Positions 23,926-34,518 of a stretch of 64,000 nt of DNA are shown here, one piece after another; within the stretch, counting starts at the first letter, position 1, and every line of letters begins with the position of its first letter. A program made the position numbers and the translations under genes. The stretch is taken from NCBI GenBank assembly GCA_021234155.1, contig JAJEKV010000004.1, positions 124,001 to 188,000 on the forward strand, written 5' to 3'. The notes under the pieces were generated by a model. It was not told the DNA's origin and did not search any database. It worked only from the letters and a program-made list of their open reading frames with translations. This stretch comes from Isoetes taiwanensis. Lineage: Eukaryota; Streptophyta; Lycopodiopsida; Isoetales; Isoetaceae.

Positions 23926-25426
23926 TCATCTTCGAGACCCCTTCATTGACTTGAAGAAGTTCTTGACGTCCCTAAGTTGAAGGCCTTTGCCGACGTTGTG
24001 CAAGATATTCCTGGAAGATCCTCCTTCGAGGGCTCGAATCATTTGAGGTGGGGGAAGTGGTGGTGCTACCGCCACTACAACCGTGAGTGGAGCATCCCTT
24101 AAATGACCTCTGGCGAAGTCGAGGCTGTAGAGTGCCACGGATCTCTTGAAAAGAATGATGTGATCCGTGTGGCTGCTTATCTTGGCATGCTGCCCAAAGC
24201 CGGATAGCGCTATGAGGAGCGCCACTGCTTCCTCTCCTCGTGAGCTGAACTCCTTGTGAAAAACTATCATTTGTCCTTGACTAAGGACTGGCATATAGTA
24301 ACGGAGTGCCCTGCCCTTCCCTATGGCCTTGGTGCCCGTGCCCTTCCTTTGAGCCGCTCCGCCATAGACGTCGAATGCTAGAAGATCTTCAAGATCTCTC
24401 CACATTGTTGTTGCGCTATCCAGGTTGACGCTGTTGGACCCTCCAGGCGATACTTTACGGATCGGACGGTTCGGCCGGGTGCCCGCCCTCTCCCATGTTT
24501 GTACAACTGGATTGGATCTCTGAAATTCTTCTTCTGGGATGATGGGCTGCTGCTGACGATACATCTCCCTGATATGCTTGTAGGCTGCAACATCCGACAT
24601 TGTCTCCCCGGCATAGGAATGCCTTTCTGCTACCTCCCTTGGGACTTCTTGATAGGAGTAGTCGATGAAGTCGCTCTGTTGCTCCTTAGCAATTAGGCCT
24701 AGGAGCTCGTCGATTCGAAGCCCCTCTTCTAGACAATATGGAAGATTGAGGATGTCGTTGGCGAGGATGTATTCTTCCCCTCCGATGACTATCAGCGATA
24801 GCGCCGTGATGCTGATAGGTGGTTCATTGGCCCGCCTGATGTCGTCATCATGCCTTGCTATCTGCCTCTCCATTCTGGCTGCTTCCCTGCTCTCCCAATC
24901 TGGGTCTTCCTCCCCAGCCTGCTCGTAATCCTGCTCGATCTGCAATGTAGCGGTGCTTGTGCCGTAGTACTCATACTCCGAAGACTCGATTTCCTGTATT
25001 CGGGCTTGCTCCCTCCTTGTGTTGAGCGGTGCTAGATCCAAGGGTTGGACCGATGGCTCTCCTATCTTGTTGATCGTCTTATGCTGCATGAATAGAGCTA
25101 GGGCTGCATGTGCTGAGACATATCTATGCATATGGGCTCTACAGGTCATGTAGTCGGGCATGTCTCTTGTCCTATCCCACAGTTGGTCCTAAAGCTTGGC
25201 TAAGCGAATCTAGGGATACCCACTTCCCTCCCCTAGGCGGCAGACTAACTTCCCAGGGTAAGATCTGCTGGTCATATTGACAGATTATGTCGGTGTAGAA
25301 AGGGGTCCTGGTCAAGGTTGCGTGGAGATCAAAGACATGGTCAAATACATGGAAGGCCTCTTCAGCAGGAAAATCATGGATGTGGTTGGCGCTGCCGTAC
25401 CATTGAACAAAGTTGGTGGGCGCCAC
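23926..25426 (-). pseudogene. ORF-B, element B copy (longest open copy)
   Basis: Function unknown. Two frames: 25426-25172 (APTNFVQWYG, AFHVFDHVFDLHATL, QQILPWEVSLPPRGGKW) and 25161-23926, one base out of phase. Together they give about 495 residues. The second begins DYMTCRAHMHRYVSAHAALA. It has an acidic middle (EDPDWESREAARMERQIARH), GGEEYILANDIL, DFIDYSYQEVPREV and a C-terminal domain (VALLIALSGFGQHAKI, DHIILFKRSVALYSLDFA) followed by APPLPPPQ and a basic tail (VKNFFKSMKGSRR). The start codon position reads GTG where the other copies have ATG. There is no membrane segment or zinc finger. A TATA box lies 113 bases upstream. Confidence 0.8.
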
Positions 25427-26220
25427 TGAGTAGAGATGGGTGTAAAAGATGGTTTGGAAGAACTAATGAGAACCTGAGAAATTGCCTAAGATGGTGAGAG
25501 CAATCTATGTGAAGGAAAAATGGCAAATGAGGCCCCCGTTTTATAGATTGGGGTTGCCTCAGGTTCCGTGCACAAGGGTTCTTGATCGAACAGACCTTTG
25601 TTCTAAGGCTATAGATCTCCAAACAAGGTACCATGAAGTGCAAATTTAAGTAAAACAAGGCAAGAAATACTACATGGCAGTTTGTTGGGTTAAATTTGAC
25701 CAATCTAAGTCAAAATGGGTCAACCCGGGTGGGTTCGCACGGATGGCCTCTGCGTCCGCGAACGCAGACGCATTTGGCGGGGACCCGCCCAGTTTGGGTG
25801 ATTTCTATGAAAAACTGAACTTTTCTAAGGGTTGTAAGATGCTAACATGCCTATTTGGCTCGATTCTAATCTAGTTAGCAAGTTATTTCATGCAAAATAG
25901 CCATCTAAAAGTGCTATTTCAAGGCAACCGGGTGGGTTCACGCGGATGGCCTCAAGCGTCTATGAACGCAGACGCGTTTTATGGACCGGGCCCGGTTTGG
26001 CCATTTTTGAACCAATTTGACTAATTTTTGCGCTAAAACTTATAGTTTATCAATTACAAGTACTCTAAGCATAATACAAAAGATTATACTACAATCTAAC
26101 TTACTTTAAGACATTTTCATGCCAAATTATAATCAAATTACAGAGAGAAGAAACTTATATATATATATGCCAAAAGGTCAATTATATAGGAAAACTTTAA
26201 TACTTAAGTTAATTACAAAA
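25427..26220 (-). other. H3-to-ORF-B interval of element B with paired direct repeats
   Basis: Two direct repeats, about 25722-25796 and 25925-26000, share CCGGGTGGGTTC, CGGATGGCCTC and GAACGCAGACGC. Each contains inverted segments (GCGTC...GACGC, GGACC/GGGCCC), so each could fold. They occupy the same interval as the single hairpin repeat of element C. No gene seen; the ORF-B promoter lies at the low-coordinate side. Confidence 0.7.
25539..25546 (-). promoter_or_regulatory. TATA box for ORF-B, element B
   Basis: The minus strand reads CAATCTATAAAACGGGGG, a strong plant TATA box, 113 bases before the ORF-B start at 25426. Elements C (H3-like) and C (ORF-B) have the same spacing. Confidence 0.65.
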
Positions 26221-27366
26221 TTAGGAGGTCTTCAAGGGCTCCTTGCGAATCCTCCTCGCAAGGTGCAGGTCTTTGGGCATGACCGTCACCCGCTTGGCAT
26301 GAATTGCGCAGAGATTTCCCTCCTCAAAGAGCTGTACAAGCTCCCCCTCTGCTACCTCCTGCAGGGCCCGAACCGTCAGGGGTGTCACCCTATAGTCGGT
26401 CCTAAAGTCCTGCATTATTTTCCGAAGGAGCCGCTCGAACGGCGCCTTCTGGATCAGGAGATTAGTGCACTGCTGGAAGTGCCTAATCTCCCGAAAGACT
26501 CGGGCATGCTTCGAATTGGGCCCATGATGGAGTCTCTTCAGTGGCCCCGGTCTTGGGGGTGGCGGCTTGGGCTGATTCTTGGGCCGCCCACCCTTAACGT
26601 ACTTCTGTACGTTTTAATACCAATCGGTGTACCTCCTCCAGCGGCGGAGGTACTCCTGGTATGCTTTTTTCCGACGCTGGAATTCACGATCCTTCTTCAA
26701 CGCGAATTCCCGCTCGCCCACCTTTTGCTTCTTAACTACCTTGGGTGGCTTGGGCCACTTTGGGTAGGGTGGGCGGGCGTTGGGGTCCGAAGGCTCCCCA
26801 GCGTCGTGCTCGGGCTCCTCTTCCTGCCCGGCTTTCTCCTGCACTTCTTCTTCCTCCTCGTCTTCCTCCTCCACTTCCTTGTCGGGAGATCGACGAGGTT
26901 CTACGATCCGGACCGTCCCCCTTGGGTGGTCCTGGTCCCTTTTGGACCTCTTCTCTCTTCTTCGCGCTTCTTTCTCCCTCTCCCTGTTCTTCCTTGCTGC
27001 CTTCTCCTCTGGCCACTCCGTCACCTTTTCCTTCCCCTTCTTCTTCTTGGAGGTGCCAACCTCCTCCTGGCGTAGCTGCTGCTGCTACTGCTCCTGTTCT
27101 TGGTGTTCCTCCTGCTCTTCCTCCTGTCCGGACAGAGTATCGACGTGAATGGTCTCATCTGTCCCCTGCGTCTCTACCGAAGAAGAGCTGCTCTGGGCCT
27201 CCTTCTGAGAGGCGTGAAAGGTCTCGTCCGTCGAGCTGGACGATTCCTCTTCCTGCCCCGACCGAAGGTGTTCAGGGATCTGCTTCCCTGGAGCTCCAGC
27301 TGCTGCTGCCATAGAAGGGGTCCACCTTGGGCTGTACTTCCTCGCGGTGCACTTGGTCCTCGCCAT
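26221..27366 (-). pseudogene. Histone H3-like fusion gene, element B copy (382-codon frame, two stops)
   Basis: One reading frame from ATG 27366 to the stop at 26221, interrupted only by TAG at codon 94 and TAA at codon 251. Residues 1-11 read MARTKCTARKY, the H3 tail with K4 and K9 positions kept and serine 10 replaced. Residues 20-95 are S/E/Q-rich; then a basic, NLS-like GTSKKKKGKEKV, K/R/E-rich and acidic stretches, and a second basic helix-rich part. The H3 fold is at about 288-375: [64 protein letters not shown]. The lysine-56 position is glutamine. Normal H3 is 136 codons with about 40 between tail and fold; here the linker is some 270 residues. The TAG lies in a run of CAG codons, so one C-to-T change explains it. 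Confidence 0.92.
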
Positions 27367-27399
27367 ATCTTACACCTACAACTCTTGAGAGGCAGGGCA

Positions 27400-28352
27400 A
27401 CACCATTGCCCCAGGAGGTGTCGGACCCATGCCCAGCCCACACGAAGTGCTGGCCATAAGCCTAGCCCGCTATGGGGTCCCTAATAGCCACGCCGTGAGG
27501 GACCCTCCTCCCAGATCTCCTCTAGCCCCGGCGTGTAGCTGAGTCACATCATATATAGCCCCAGTAGCCCGGTGGGTTCCTATGCACAGGCCGCACAATA
27601 ATAGAAACTAAAGGGTCTAACTAGGAGCACTAAGTAAGGCTACTAGGTCTCTACCCCCCCTTCCCAATACAAGAGGAGCAAACATGATCAACTAATTTCA
27701 CATAACATCATATAATGATAATCATCATAAGAACATCTTAACCTAATCATACATATCTAACTTACAGTTAGGGTTCCTTGATTAGGGTTCAAGATGTTGA
27801 ATAAGGGTTCTAGGATGGCTCTACTCTAGATACAACATACTGACATATCTGGAGTGCTAACTTCCAGATGAACTACTATGGACACTACTCCAAATACCTG
27901 CTCCCGAAGCGCTCCCTCCCATTCCTGGCGTCTCCATGCTCCACGAGTGGTCGAAGCCGTGCTCACTGCAAGATCGTGCACACACTCTGGGGGCTGCTGC
28001 ACTAGGCTATGCCACAGCAAACGGTGCTCAAAACGGGGTTTCGAGTGCGAAGAAGGTTCCCAGGGTGATAGGGCTAGGAAAAGAGGCCTAGGGTTAGGGT
28101 TTAGGTTAATATAGGTTAGGGTCCACATGGGATGACACGTGGCTCCAATGGGATATGGCCACGTGGCGGCTGCCCAATAGGATAAGGCCATGTGGGACAT
28201 GGGTCTTATCCTAAGGTTATCTAAGTTACATATATAACTTAGATATGCACCCATGGCACTTCCTAAGGTATACAAGGCTACGAAGTAGACTTGTATAGTG
28301 ACAGACCCAAAAATATACGTATTCATAGCGTATATTTCCCTGGAACGTCACA
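27400..28352 (-). repeat. Truncated 5' LTR of element B
   Basis: Starts (minus) TGTGACGTTCCAGGG at 28352. Blocks match element A's LTR (GTCGGACCCAT..., CCCGGTGGGTTC, TCTAGGAGC-like, CTCTACCCCC). The inner 700 bases or so are missing. The sequence is clearly diverged from element A, so B is an older or different subfamily. Confidence 0.75.
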
Positions 28353-28660
28353 GTATGCACATGAGGCGCAGATGGAGTGGATTACCCTTTGCCATTGTTC
28401 TATTTCCAGCCAACTCCAATGTTATAACTTCCATTTGTTATCTTGTGGCCCGTGATTGCCGGTCCTACCTCAATGGGAGTCTAAGCGTGGATTAGGACTT
28501 CGGTGATGCTATGGTGATGTCATATTATGATGATGATGCTATGTTGTTGATGGTGCCTCACCCTTGGTGAGGAGCATATATATTGACTATGATGTATGTT
28601 GCTTGTGCTTACATTTACATGCTTTTGTAGTGAGATCGACCCCGGGGTGTCATGAACCTA
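28353..28660 (+). repeat. Fragment of a related LTR, opposite orientation
   Basis: CGCAGATGGAGTGGA...CCAGCCAA... and later GATGTATGT...TACATTTACATGCTTTTGTAG resemble the 3' half of element C's LTR (33545-33800) in order and wording. Element B seems to have inserted into, or next to, this LTR. 28661-28821 shows nothing else. Confidence 0.5.
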
Positions 28661-28821
28661 CGCGAAAACATGGAAAATACGTGGAAAATATGCAAGAAAT
28701 ACGAGAGGAATACGCCAAGATCGCAAAGAATATGATATATGGACATGAATCAAGAGTAACGATGCCCTCGAAGGCAAGCGGGAACACTAGACGGATGCCT
28801 AGAAGGCTCAAGAGGCGGCAT

Positions 28822-29177
28822 TGAACCAGAATGGTTCGGCGAGAAGGAGGTGCCTCCTTATATATCTAAGCCAATGGTCGGGATCGCCACTCCAATGGAT
28901 GAGATCGCGCCAAGTGTTAGCAAGATGCATTTAGGTTCTAGAATATTCTAGAACCTCACGGAGATATTCCCACATATGAGGAAAACATGAGGGAATATCT
29001 TCAATATATATTGGTAGTGCACTTAGCAAGGGTGTATGACTCGTGAACCGGAAGGTTTTGAGGGTTTCAACTCGCCTCTTGTGCAACTACCATTTCACAT
29101 CCGTGTGGCGACCATCTTTTGTACATCGCACAGTATAATGTTAGGTATGATGATAATACCCGTGCATGGTCGTCACA
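28822..29177 (-). repeat. 3' LTR of element D
   Basis: Matches 63222-63568. It starts (minus) TGTGACGACCATG and ends near GGTTCAA. Contains GGAGGTGCCTCCTTATATATC and a GTGCACTT...GTGCAACTACC segment discussed with the other copy. Flanks of the two LTRs do not form a target duplication. Confidence 0.8.
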
Positions 29178-29424
29178 CCACCCTCCTACCACTCGCCACG
29201 AAGTTATCGTGGAGCTTGGGCCGAAAGTACTCAAACTTGGCTTATCCGAGTAACGGTGGGAAACTCCGCAATTTTATCGGGAGCATTACTCGATTCTGCA
29301 GCTCCCGTGTTCTATCACTTGGTGAGTAACCTTCCCAATCGGACAAAGTAATACAATCGCCGATGAAGAAACTTGGAGTCTAGAATTTCTAACCTCGAAC
29401 TCCCTCAATGATCATCAATTTCTA

Positions 29425-30315
29425 CTAGTGGTGGCGGATTGGAGGAACGCGATCCGGAGAAAGTATTAATTGTGTAGGGCTCCACAGAGAAACATGAAAT
29501 ATTTGGATGGAGCCAAATAGCGGAGCTTCGAGCCGCCATATTGCTGATTTGAGTCGTGATCTAGTAAGGACCAAGGCGATGATAGTCAAACTTGTTGTAG
29601 GGACGCCGAGGGTAGAGGTCCCTACGAGAAGCCGAACAAGGTCACCAACATGAAATTTATGAGCTTCCCGCGGATGCAAATCGGCATAATGCCGATAACA
29701 TTCCCTGTGCTTTCGGTGTGGTGATGTGAAGATCGATTGAAGAGCACAGGTTTCTCAAGTCGAGGACTTCGGCACCGGGATTGACAGAATCCGCCAAGCG
29801 ACTACTAAAGGACCAACGAGGGTGTGGACCAAAGTTCAGAAAGAACGAGATCTGGCTAGTGGAGGCATGTGCTAAGTTATTATAGGCAAACTCAGATAAT
29901 GAAAGATAATCAACCCAATCATCCTGCTGATAACTGATAAAGCACCTTAAATGTTGCTCCAGAGTCTGATTAATGCGCTCTGCCTGCCCATTACTTTCTA
30001 AATGATGACCAGATGTCAGTGAGCGGTTGATATACAATAACTCCAAAAGCCGCTTCCAAAAGCCTGCGACGAACTGCGGTCCACGATTGCTGACGATAGT
30101 ATCAGGCAAGCGATCTTCTTCTTCGTGACTACTTCACGAAGAAGAAGATCCGATGTTCCCTCACTGGTGATGGTGATATTGCAGGGAATAAAATGAGTCA
30201 TCTTAGAGAAATGATCCACAACAAGCATGATGGCATCATAACCCCGAGAGAGTGGCAGCTCTGGAATAAAGTCTATAGAAATACTCTTCCAAGGTCCATC
30301 TGGTACGGGCAGTGG
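29425..30315 (-). pseudogene. Integrase core and C-terminus of element D
   Basis: The core frame at 30109-29657 reads TIVSNRGPQFVAGFW, where the second catalytic aspartate (normally SDRG) is asparagine; the glutamate region is intact (SNGQAERINQTLEQHLR). The upstream piece at 30228-30016 holds MLVVDHFSKMTHFIPC. The C-terminal part (29679-29425) has FHVGDLVRL and IFHVSLWSPTQL. An inverted duplicate of GAAGAAGATC around 30113-30145 breaks the frame. No chromodomain is visible. Confidence 0.8.
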
Positions 30316-30890
30316 CTAAAGAAGGCCATGAGGAACCTTCGCTCGACAGCATATATCATGGGATCGAATAAAAGCTTCGACAGAGTGATGAAGCCCAGGC
30401 CACCAATACTCTCGACTAAGAAGTTCAGGAGTCTTAGCTACTCCAAAGTGTTCGACCATAGGTGAATCATGGACAAGCCCTGGAAACCTGAAGCCAAGAA
30501 GCACCATATAGCACATCTGAGAAGCCCATCCATTTAACATGAGTCCATCTCGAACCTCAAAATGATCATAGTCCGATGCGATTTGGTTTGAGAAGATGAT
30601 CGCGAGCCAAGGTGTGAGAATACATATTGAGCCAATGGATCGGCGAAGGGAGATCTTTCGAATAGACTCCAAGAAGGTCGTATCTTGAGGCCTCTCGAAC
30701 AAAGTGAGAGCCGTGGCCCGAACCGATCGGGCCCTAGAATAACGTGATTCTTGATAAAATGCAGGATCATCTAGCTTGGGCTCAAGGTAAGAGCGTCGAG
30801 ACAAGTCATCAGGCTTCCCTTGGAGGGATCCAGGATGGTGCATGATCACGAAATCAATACGTGATAATACTTGAGTATGCCATCGGGCTG
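30316..30890 (-). pseudogene. RNase H end and integrase zinc finger of element D
   Basis: The frame starts at the CACTA junction with ARWHTQVLSRIDFVIMHHPG and GKPDDLSRRSY, the end of a Gypsy RNase H. An integrase HHCC zinc finger follows (VEHFGVAKTPELL, REYWWPGLHHSVEAFI, SHDICCRAK). It continues the gene interrupted at 62574, where the frame ends [15 protein letters not shown]. Confidence 0.85.
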
Positions 30891-31365
30891 CACTACAAGA
30901 GAAGAGGTCGATTAGTGTCACCTTTTGTGTCAATTTTTGGCCTAGAATTGCAAATCAAATTTTCTTAATAACTGACGTTATGGGTGCCACATACTAGTGA
31001 CACTAATGTAGAAGCGAGAACGTCACATATATTGTCATCAGCTTTGTCACCTATAGTGGCAATACCTATGCCACTTGTAGCGGCATACATAGTGTCACCT
31101 ATAAAGTCAATTATAACACCACGTTTAATGTTAACATTAATGGCAATAGTAGAGTCACCTATATCCTCACGTGTAGTATCATATATAATGTCATATATAA
31201 CGTCATATATTGCATCATTTATAATTTCATATTTAACGTCATTTATAATGCCAGTAGTAAAACCATTCGTAATGTTGTAATTATTATCGTATATAATGTC
31301 ACTTGTAACACCACTAATTCTACCATATATAATGCCATTAGACCATGTTAAGAATGTCATTTGTT
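30891..31365. repeat. CACTA-2 left TIR and subterminal GTCA array
   Basis: About fifteen GTCA or TGAC cores in 470 bases, mostly in 8-10 bp contexts such as AGAGTCACC, ACGTCATAT, ATGTCACTT and AGTGACAC. They are in both orientations but mainly GTCA on the + strand. Likely binding sites for the element's regulatory protein. Confidence 0.8.
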
Positions 31366-32027
31366 TTCACTACCTATATAAGGCAGATACATTTGTTCCC
31401 ATTAAAAATTTGCTCCTAATATTTCTGGGCTAAGACGAGCCCACAGGTAGGCCACGTCTATTTGTTTAGGCTTTTCTAAAATAAGAGGAGAGAAAATTGC
31501 AGAGGAAGCCACGTTTTGTGCTTATCCGTTTGGAGGAATCCAGCTCTGGTCAAATCCTCTCCTTAAGGTTCTTGCTTTTCGCTGGAGCTTGGGACAAGCT
31601 GCGTCCCGCTATTCTGCCTTCATAAGGCATAGCTTTGGGCACAACATCCGCCTTCTTCCGGCTATTACGCCTCTTCAAGCGAGCATCTGGGTGTTGATTA
31701 CTCGGCATTGCTTGATTCGGCGATTTTTTTTTTTTCAAGATCCAGCAGAGCAGAGGGTAAGTAAGGGCGGTGATGTTTTTTCTTTATCATTGTTGTTTAC
31801 AGGAACCTTTGTTTTGTGAGTTTAGGTAAAATTTGCGGTTATCTCCTTGCGCTAGTCTCGAGGCCTTAAAAATGACTACTCTCGAGGCGGTATGGTGGTT
31901 TGTACCTATAAATGTTCGCCTTAGTAATGCAATAGGTTGTTTCTTTGGTGGATTGTAGCTCTAATATGCAGGCCGCCGCCTCAGTTTTGCGAGGGCTTCG
32001 ATTGTATTATGAGGGGGATAGAAAATC

Positions 32028-32370
32028 TTGGAAATATCAATGCGCCATGGTCGGAACCCTTTTGAGATGAATGCAACCAACGTGGAGTTGCATATATTTC
32101 TTTTGGACAGTGGGTTCTTTGTTATTATAGTTTATGTTTTTGTGTATCACATGTTAGAACCCCAAAGAGAATTCTATGAATTGGTATCGGAAGATGGAAT
32201 TATAGAAGAAAGCGAGAGGAATCTAGTTCGCATTGAATTTGCCCCCATTGTTAGAGTGCGAGAATGGCACGGGGTAAAAGATGCCGCAGTGAGCATACAC
32301 AAAACTCCCTTTTTGTATAGAATATTCGGGCAAGTGTGACGTTCAAAGATAGTATCGCCCGGGGATCATT
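32028..32370 (+). pseudogene. Unknown frame in CACTA-2 cut by element C
   Basis: An open frame begins at 32028 (MEISMRHGRNPFEMNATN). It has a hydrophobic stretch (IFLLDSGFFVIIVYVFVYH), then EFYELVSEDGIIEESERN, and reads into the GCAAG duplication at 32330. Joining across element C (resuming at 55347) adds only about a dozen codons before a stop. I do not recognise it. The region 31371-32027 looks like an untranslated leader with a possible donor at 31756 (GGTAAGTAAGG), but I see no firm gene. Confidence 0.35.
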
Positions 32371-32461
32371 ATCACCTTGCTCTCGCCAGCGTACCGCGCC
32401 ACCCCGGCGTGTGCGCTAGCGTGTAGCAGTGTGAGTAGCCCTGGGGGCAACTTGCCAGAAA

Positions 32462-32610
32462 TATGTGCAACTATTAATGTGCACATTTTCCAATGAACAC
32501 ATTAATGGAGCACACATTGCCAAGTGGGCCACACCCATAGGTGCAATTAATGTGCACATTTTCCAATGTACACATTAATGTGGGCACACATTGCCATGTG
32601 TGCACATTTG
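32462..32610. repeat. Tandem repeat in element C LTR (enhancer-like)
   Basis: Two degenerate copies of a unit of about 76 bp: ATTAATGTGCACATTTTCCAATG...CACATTAATG...GCACACATTGCC. The ATTAATGTGCACAT / GTACACATTAAT parts are inverted. The same pair occurs in the 3' LTR at 53822-53970. Its U3 position suggests regulatory sites. Confidence 0.8.
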
Positions 32611-32698
32611 GCCACCTAGCCCTTAAAGGCAAGTGGGCCCATTTCCAATTATCCCACATGCCAAAGGGGATAATTGGAAACCCTAGCCAACCCCTTGT

Positions 32699-32708
32699 CT
32701 ATATATGG
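32699..32708 (+). promoter_or_regulatory. LTR TATA box, element C
   Basis: CTATATATGG in both LTRs (also near 54059), followed by conserved AACCCTAACTAGCCC. A likely start point for the genomic RNA. Confidence 0.6.
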
Positions 32709-33977
32709 TAGGAAACCCTAACTAGCCCAATTTTTCGATTTTAGGGCTTTAGAACTCTGTTTTGGCTGCCTCAGCGTACCAAAACCGCATCCTGCTTCGA
32801 CTAGGAGAATTGCATCCTTAGTTTCTCTAGATTGGCGTTTGTTGGGGATGGTGGGAGCTGGTCGAGGAGCCCCTCAAGGATCAGGTATTTGGCCAATTAG
32901 ATAGTCTAAACCCTATTTTAGTCATTGAATGTTAGGGTTTAGCCTATTAGATTGGCCATAGCGTGCCTCTAGATCTCTAGATAGCGATTCTAACTAAAGA
33001 ACCTAACTCTATGTTGTAGATTAGACCTTGTTCTTTAGTTCTTCCGTGATGTATATGGATGATGTATCTCTATGAACTCCTTATATTGGGAAGGGGGTAG
33101 AGACCCAAAGCTTTGTAGTTGATGCTCCTAGAGTAGCCTCTCTAGCACACCTTGTAGATCTGCCTGTGTGCACAAGAGCCACGGGATGTGGGTGAAGGGG
33201 CCAGGACCGGCCGAGAAGGAGGTTAGGTGTCGACTCTTGAACGATCCCTATGGTGTGTTAGTGCTACGGGGGATCATTGTGACTAGGTCTAATGGCTTAC
33301 CACCGAAAAGCGGGGTAAGGCATGGGCCTCACTAACTGAAGTGGTGTACACTTTCCAGTGGGTTCGGTCCGAATCAGGGGCGGTGGCCCTCTAGTCACCT
33401 TGAGTCAGCATGTAGACCTCTGGAGGGAGTGATCCCTACCTGCCCCATCGGAACTGGGGAGATGGAACCCAGGAATAGCCCTTTTGGCTATGCATCCGGC
33501 GGGCTACAGTCAGGTCCCGACACTTTTCAGACCACTCTGCAAAGTGTGCACAGGAGGGGCGGATGGAGTGGACAACCCTAAGCCATGCTTATATGCCAGC
33601 CAAATTCATTGCCATGAATTCTGTCTGCAATGAACTCTGGAGACCCAAGCCCGGCCATCCTTTGAGTCCTGGAGCCTTGGGTAGGATCTCCTATGTGATG
33701 TGCTGATATTTGTCTATGCAGATATGTGGAGGACCATCCTTCGGGATGGTCACATGATGTTGATGTATGTGCTACTGACATGTATGTTTACGCTTCCGCA
33801 GCTAGGTAGGCCCTGAGGAAGACGGGGTGCAATGACCCTTCCACTCTTTCCCATCGAACCCCTAACGGTTGTAGTGTCATGTGGAGGGCCCTGTATTAGC
33901 ATGGAGCTGGTATGGGGGATGAACTCCTGTTTGTATACCGGTGAGTGCACCGTATAACAGTAGGGGGCGTCCACAGG

Positions 33978-33989
33978 TGGTATCAGAGC
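33978..33989 (+). promoter_or_regulatory. Primer-binding site, initiator-Met tRNA (element C)
   Basis: TGGTATCAGAGC two bases after the LTR end, the standard plant initiator-Met primer site used by many Ty3/Gypsy and Copia elements. Confidence 0.95.
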
Positions 33990-34234
33990 TATGATCTTGG
34001 CAGACCCTGGGATCGAGCATCGACCCAAACCCTATAGGGACTAACTCATCTAGACATTCAGTCTTGAAGATAAAAGCCCAGGCACAAACCTCGAGTTGCG
34101 GGAAAAATTTTTCTCCCGGGGTAGAGATAGTAATTATCTAAGATTAAGATAATTAGAGAACATAGGTAAGATGGAATAAACAATCGAAATAGCACGTAAG
34201 AGACCCTACTAAAATTCAAGCACTTTTGGCCAAT

Positions 34235-34302
34235 GACTCCAAGAGTGCGCCCGGAGCATGTTAGGTTCAGACCTAATGGCCCTTTCGCGCACTCTTAGAG
34301 TC
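34235..34302 (+). repeat. Hairpin repeat copy 1 (leader of element C)
   Basis: GACTCCAAGAGTGCGC at the start and GCGCACTCTTAGAGTC at the end are complementary. An inner TTAGGT...ACCTAA pair extends the stem. It is 68 bp with a loop, upstream of the H3-like gene. Confidence 0.88.
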
Positions 34303-34450
34303 GTCACCCCATATAAACCCTAGAACTTGACCTTAGGAACTCCAAATGGTAAGATAAAAGATGAAATCCCGATCAAAAAAGCTCGAAATAGCTAGAATTG
34401 TATGTTAAAACATCAAAAAAACATTAAGTACAAGTCACTTTTGGAACAGC

Positions 34451-34518
34451 GACTCCAAGAGTGCGCCAGAGCATAGTTAGGTCCCAACCTAACACCCCTC
34501 CCGCGCACTCTTAGAGTC
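34451..34518 (+). repeat. Hairpin repeat copy 2
   Basis: Same 68-bp nested palindrome, with inner GTTAGGT...ACCTAAC, 216 bp after copy 1. Outer stem GACTCCAAGAGTGCGC / GCGCACTCTTAGAGTC. Confidence 0.9.

Larger units (their letters stand above)
23670..28352 (-). mobile_element. Element B: H3-carrying Gypsy element (5' part; gag continues at 10549-10281)
   Basis: Minus-strand order: truncated 5' LTR, H3-like gene, ORF-B, gag start. Element A is inserted in gag, and a CACTA end cuts gag further on, so pol and the 3' LTR are absent from the window. Gene order equals elements A and C. About 700 bases of the LTR's inner part and the whole leader are deleted, bringing LTR sequence to within about 35 bases of the H3-like start codon. 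Confidence 0.85.
28822..30890 (-). mobile_element. Gypsy element D, 3' half (continues at 62574-63568)
   Basis: Minus-strand retrotransposon cut in its RNase H gene by CACTA-2. This half holds the RNase H C-terminus, integrase, a polypurine tract (GGTAGGAGGGTGG abutting TGTGACGACC) and a 356-bp LTR. The other half at 62574-63568 carries the RT end, RNase H start and a 5' LTR. It has no H3-like gene or ORF-B and belongs to a different family. Confidence 0.85.
32335..33975 (+). repeat. 5' LTR of element C
   Basis: Runs from TGTGACGTTC to GGGGGCGTCCACA and repeats 53688-55341. The pair differs by clusters of short indels (for example near 32840 versus 54200, and 33330 versus 54690). Confidence 0.94.

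Noticed and set aside
26119-27459. Long leucine- and serine-rich open frames on the + strand
   Set aside because: They are the antisense of the charged linker and H3 core of the B copy; the minus-strand frame explains the region fully.
30965-31360. Repetitive protein (YDIIYDIIYD-like) on the minus strand
   Set aside because: It is the translation of the GTCA/ATAT-rich CACTA subterminal repeats; no start context or conservation supports coding.
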